A DNA stretch of 8,306 nt from Onstottus_A sp036505875. Lineage in GTDB: Bacteria; Acidobacteriota; Blastocatellia; UBA7656. Shown here in pieces: positions 5,606 through 8,306 of the stretch (the first letter of the stretch is position 1; each line of letters starts with the position of its first letter). The stretch spans positions 1 to 8,306 of the forward strand of contig DASXSR010000413.1 in NCBI GenBank assembly GCA_036505875.1. The letters run 5' to 3'. A program made the translations under genes and the position numbers. Under the pieces are notes generated by a model. The model was not told the origin of the DNA. It saw only the letters and a list, made by a program, of their open reading frames with translations, and did no database searches.

Positions 5606-7003
5606 ATGCAAGAACGAAACGCCGCTCCGACATGGCAAGTGGCTGCGTATCTCGGATCGCGAGCCGGCCATCTCACAGTTGACGGCGCCGACGTCGTCAA
5701 CCTGGCTGAGCGCTTCGGCACGCCGCTCTACTTGTTTTCAGAGAAGCGAATCTCCGAAAACGTCCGCAACTTGCGTCATGCCGTCGAGTCCGTTCATTCG
5801 CTGGTGAAGATATGCTACGCATCGAAGGCCAACTCGAACATGGCAGTGCTCGACACGGTGCAACGCGCAGGCGGCGATATCGAAGTGAATTCCGGCGGCG
5901 AGCTTTACAAAGCCAGAAAGATCGGGTTCCGCCCCGATCAAATAGTGTTCAACGGCGTGTCCAAGACCGATGAAGAAATTCGCGACGCAATCGATTACGG
6001 GATCCTCGCGATCAACGTCGATTCACTGTACGAGTTGGATCAAGTCGCGCGAGTCGCGCGCTCGATCGGCAAGCGAGCCAACGTCGCGATTCGCATTGTG
6101 CCCGAGATAATCACTCGCTCGCACATTGGGCTTCAGACCGGATTGCTCTCATCGAAGTTTGGGCTGTCGCCTTCACAAATCGACGAAGCGTTCAAACGCG
6201 CGCTTGGAGCCAAAGACGTAATCAACCTCGCAGGAGTGCACATTCACGTCGGCTCACAGACACCCGACGCGCAACCGTTCGCCCGAGCGTTCGCAGAAAT
6301 GTGGACGTTCATGGTTGAGCTGAACAAGAAGACCGGCCATTCACTGACTCACATAAACATTGGAGGCGGGTTGCCGGTGAATTACCTCTCGGACACTCCG
6401 ACCGCCGAAGAGATCAGCGAGCGTGAACGTCAGATGTTGTCTGCGCAGCTCGATCCTCAGAAAGTTCTGAAGTCCGCACTCGAAGAAGCTCACGCGAGCG
6501 AAACAGGACTGCTCGAAGGCTTGACGATCGTGTTCGAGCCGGGGCGCCGGATCGTGGGAGATGCGGGCCTGGTCGTTACGCGAGTGTGCAATATAAAGGA
6601 CAGGCCGGAAACAGGCGACACCTGGCTCCTGACCGATGCTGGCTATTCATTGATGGTTTCGATGTCGATGTACAAATGGTATTACCATCTCGTCTCGGCC
6701 TCGCGAGCTGATGACGAACACAACACGCCTTACAAAGTGGCCGGGCCCTTGTGCGATTCAGGTGATGTTTACTTTGACCTCGAGCGCGGAATGCGGCTCC
6801 CGAACTACCGGTTGCTGCCACAGGGGACTGATGTGGGCGACGTGCTTGCGTTGTTGAACACGGGAGCTTACGCCCTGGATCAGGCTTCGCAGTACAACGG
6901 GCGGCCTATTCCCGCGGTGGTGATGATCAAAGAATCAGGCGAGGCCAAAGTCATTCGCCGCCGCGAGACTTATGAAGATTTGTATTCGCAAGATGTTTGG
7001 TAA
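5606..7003 (+). CDS. lysA: LysA-like fold-type III PLP decarboxylase (diaminopimelate decarboxylase family)
   Basis: This 465-residue PLP enzyme has an alanine-racemase-like barrel followed by a beta domain. Visible motifs are FGTPLYLFSEKRI (37-49), YASKANSN with the PLP lysine K74, NSGGELYKARKIG (95-107), HIHVGSQ (212-218), and the phosphate-binding NIGGGLPVNY (251-260). EPGRRIVGDAG (311-321), GPLCDSGDVY (380-389) and TGAYALDQASQYNGRP (419-434) follow. Classical LysA catalyses meso-diaminopimelate to lysine plus CO2, the last step of lysine synthesis. Two features differ from textbook LysA. The active-site motif reads C-D-S-G-D rather than C-E-S-x-D, and the segment between the GGG and EPGR motifs (about 256-310) seems longer than usual. 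A related substrate (another diamino acid or a carboxylated polyamine precursor) is therefore possible, and the symbol is tentative. AAGG at 5596-5599 inside the DUF4242 gene's end serves as ribosome site, implying coupling. Confidence 0.8.
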   Translation: MQERNAAPTWQVAAYLGSRAGHLTVDGADVVNLAERFGTPLYLFSEKRISENVRNLRHAVESVHSLVKICYASKANSNMAVLDTVQRAGGDIEVNSGGELYKARKIGFRPDQIVFNGVSKTDEEIRDAIDYGILAINVDSLYELDQVARVARSIGKRANVAIRIVPEIITRSHIGLQTGLLSSKFGLSPSQIDEAFKRALGAKDVINLAGVHIHVGSQTPDAQPFARAFAEMWTFMVELNKKTGHSLTHINIGGGLPVNYLSDTPTAEEISERERQMLSAQLDPQKVLKSALEEAHASETGLLEGLTIVFEPGRRIVGDAGLVVTRVCNIKDRPETGDTWLLTDAGYSLMVSMSMYKWYYHLVSASRADDEHNTPYKVAGPLCDSGDVYFDLERGMRLPNYRLLPQGTDVGDVLALLNTGAYALDQASQYNGRPIPAVVMIKESGEAKVIRRRETYEDLYSQDVW

Positions 7004-7042
7004 AGCGCACGGCGCGAATAAAAGAATCGGTCGCTTAGTAGT

Positions 7043-7232
7043 GCACCGCGTAGCGGTGACCTCTCGATAGACTACGCGGGTGATCACGGACGGGACCGCG
7101 TAGCGGTCACCTATTGATGGAGGAGAGCGTGACCAATTGCAACTAACCTGTCGGCGAGAGGTGACCAGCTACGCGGTCCATGTGGTGACGGCGGATGCTG
7201 ATTTGCTATCGAGAGGCGACCGCTCGGCGGTC
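7043..7232. repeat. Cluster of four REP-like palindromic repeats, two per orientation
   Basis: Four copies of a short unit fill this gap between convergent genes. The core is a hairpin, GACCGC-gta-GCGGTC, followed by a tail related to ACCTCTCGATAG. Unit 1 has its hairpin at 7044-7058 and tail to 7070. Unit 2 has its hairpin at 7094-7108, with a diverged tail to 7120. Unit 3 is inverted, 7155-7178, with a bulged A7167. Unit 4 is inverted, 7206-7232, with loop TCG. The tail of unit 1 (CCTCTCGATAG 7060-7070) is exactly inverted in unit 4 (CTATCGAGAGG 7206-7216), so the cluster as a whole is an inverted repeat. A degenerate fifth copy may lie at 7070-7085. Location between two gene ends is typical for REP elements, and the hairpins could also limit read-through from either gene. 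Confidence 0.85.
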
Positions 7233-7263
7233 CAGAACATTGCCCAAGGGTTAATGAATTGAG

Positions 7264-7288
7264 CACTAGGTAAAGCGATGCTTTAGTG
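7264..7288. other. Bulged hairpin near the end of the serine hydrolase gene
   Basis: TAAAGC (7271-7276) pairs with GCTTTA (7280-7285) around a GAT loop, and CAC 7264-7266 with GTG 7286-7288 extends it past a TAGG bulge. It lies about 30 bp beyond the minus-strand stop at 7320, where a terminator would sit, but there is no clear T tract on either strand, so this role is weak. Confidence 0.3.
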
Positions 7289-7319
7289 AGCAGCGGATAC
7301 ACCGTCACGTCCTTCACCG

Positions 7320-8306
7320 CTACTGAGCGCCTGCCGCGGGCTTCTCCGCGCCCGTGTATTTCTTCATCAAGTCAATCGCTCGATCAGCGAGCTTAATCAA
7401 ATGCGGATGCGCGCGATTGCCGTTCGTCAGGATCGCAAAGCCAAGCTTGCGGTCGCGATTGCCAAGCAGGAACGCCGTGTAGCCCGGTACGCTCCCGCTG
7501 TGCGCGAACCAGCGCTCGCCGTCGCGAACCTGAACCCACCACGTCAATCCGAACCCCGCCGACTCGTTTCCCCACAGGCCTTCAACCGGCCCTTTGAACT
7601 GCGGATGCTGGCGCGTCAACATCTGCTCCATCGTCTGCTCGCTGACCAAGCGCTTGCCTTTGAAAACCCCGCTGTTCAGATTGACGATCAACCAATTGGC
7701 TTGATTGAGCACCGTGCCGTACACCAACCCCGCAGGCCACACCGCAGCCTTCAGTCTCGTGGCCGCAAGCTGACTCCCAGTCTTCTCATCGACGACGTAT
7801 GGGATCGACAACCGCTCTTCCATATCGCCTCTCGGTTCAAACCAGGTGCTGTTCATTTCCAGCGGCGTGAAAATGTGTTCCTGAATATATTGCATATACG
7901 GCACGCCCGAGAACTTCTGCACCAGATAGCCGATCAAGGTGTAGGCCATATTCGAATAGACTTCGGCGGTCATCGGCGGCTTCGCGATCTTGAGCGATTT
8001 GCTGAGATAGTCTTCGAGCTTGGGCGGCGCGTCCAGACTCCAAACCGGCACCGGCCCAAAGTCACCAGGCAACCCCGAGGTATGAGTCAGAAGATGGCGA
8101 AAGGTGACCGGATGCTGAGGGTCTTCATTTTGAATCTTGAAATCGGTCAGATAATCGTTGACTCGGTCATCGAGTTTGAACTTGCCCTGCTCCATTTGTT
8201 GAAGCAGCGCGACGGTCGACATCGCCTTGAAGGTCGACCCGATGAGGTAGACGGTGCTAGTTGTGGCAGGAGTTCGCGCCCACAGATTCGAGTAGCCGTA
8301 AGCGTT
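7320..8306 (-). CDS. Beta-lactamase-family serine hydrolase (class C/PBP-like), 5'-truncated by window
   Basis: The frame stays open to the right edge, so the true start lies outside the window. The first internal Met (8222) is not the start, because the catalytic SxxK motif is upstream of it. Within about 328 visible residues all three signature motifs of the PF00144-type fold are present. STFK (Ser codon 8235-8237, Lys codon 8226-8228) sits in the context VYLIGSTFKAMSTVALLQQM. The YSN motif is at codons near 7953-7958 in EVYSNMAYTLIGYLV, and HSG is in WFAHSGSVPGYTAFLLGNRD. RHLLTHTSGLPG, a strong family marker, is also present. The enzyme should be an active-site serine hydrolase. Such proteins range from beta-lactamases and D-amino-acid peptidases to esterases, and many carry an export signal, which here would be out of view. 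The C-terminus (GAEKPAAGAQ) shows no extra domain. It is convergent with the decarboxylase operon. Confidence 0.92.
   Translation of the reverse strand, partial: NAYGYSNLWARTPATTSTVYLIGSTFKAMSTVALLQQMEQGKFKLDDRVNDYLTDFKIQNEDPQHPVTFRHLLTHTSGLPGDFGPVPVWSLDAPPKLEDYLSKSLKIAKPPMTAEVYSNMAYTLIGYLVQKFSGVPYMQYIQEHIFTPLEMNSTWFEPRGDMEERLSIPYVVDEKTGSQLAATRLKAAVWPAGLVYGTVLNQANWLIVNLNSGVFKGKRLVSEQTMEQMLTRQHPQFKGPVEGLWGNESAGFGLTWWVQVRDGERWFAHSGSVPGYTAFLLGNRDRKLGFAILTNGNRAHPHLIKLADRAIDLMKKYTGAEKPAAGAQ

Noticed and set aside
7043..7232. CRISPR array
   Set aside because: Only four units, in opposing orientations, with unequal spacing and imperfect copies; this is a REP-like cluster.
7320..8222. Beta-lactamase-family gene starting at the Met at 8222
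   Set aside because: The catalytic STFK motif is encoded just upstream at 8226-8237 and the frame remains open to the window end, so this Met is internal.

Overview
The window reads as chromosomal DNA from a Gram-negative soil-type bacterium, most likely an Acidobacteriota (Blastocatellia-like) lineage. This is an inference from gene content: a very large Oar-like TonB-dependent receptor with an N-terminal carboxypeptidase-regulatory domain, a DUF4242 protein paired with a LysA-like decarboxylase, a serine hydrolase of the beta-lactamase family, and moderately high GC with many short ORF shadows.

Region 1 (1-659) is the most notable part. It looks like the end of an integron cassette array. 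A truncated attC site (1-79) and a complete attC site (571-659) flank one 580-bp cassette (74-653) that carries a hicB-hicA toxin-antitoxin pair. The call rests on attC architecture (imperfect stems with two bulged bases on the 5' arm, and GTT core sites). It also rests on one diagnostic match: the R'' box of the second attC (GTCGAAC, 571-577) is the exact complement of the R' box that would form if the cassette were circular (G653 joined to TTCGAC 74-79). No integrase is in view; it would lie upstream or be absent (a CALIN).

Region 2 (660-922) is a boundary segment with one doubtful 38-codon ORF and a clear minus-strand terminator. Region 3 (923-4099, minus) encodes the 1058-residue TonB-dependent outer-membrane receptor. 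A 305-bp gap separates it from region 4 (4405-5118, minus), a TetR-family repressor. The repressor has a near-consensus sigma-70 promoter (TTGACA, 17 bp, TAGAAT on the minus strand) and a 20-bp near-perfect palindrome just downstream of the -10, which suggests autorepression.

Region 5 (5328-7003, plus) is a two-gene unit with a 2-bp gap, divergent from the tetR gene: a DUF4242 small protein and a fold-type III PLP decarboxylase resembling diaminopimelate decarboxylase. Region 6 (7004-7319) lies between convergent genes and holds four copies of a short palindromic REP-like repeat, two in each orientation. Region 7 (7320-8306, minus) is a beta-lactamase-family serine hydrolase whose N-terminus runs off the right edge; all three active-site motifs are visible, the SxxK lying upstream of the first in-window Met.
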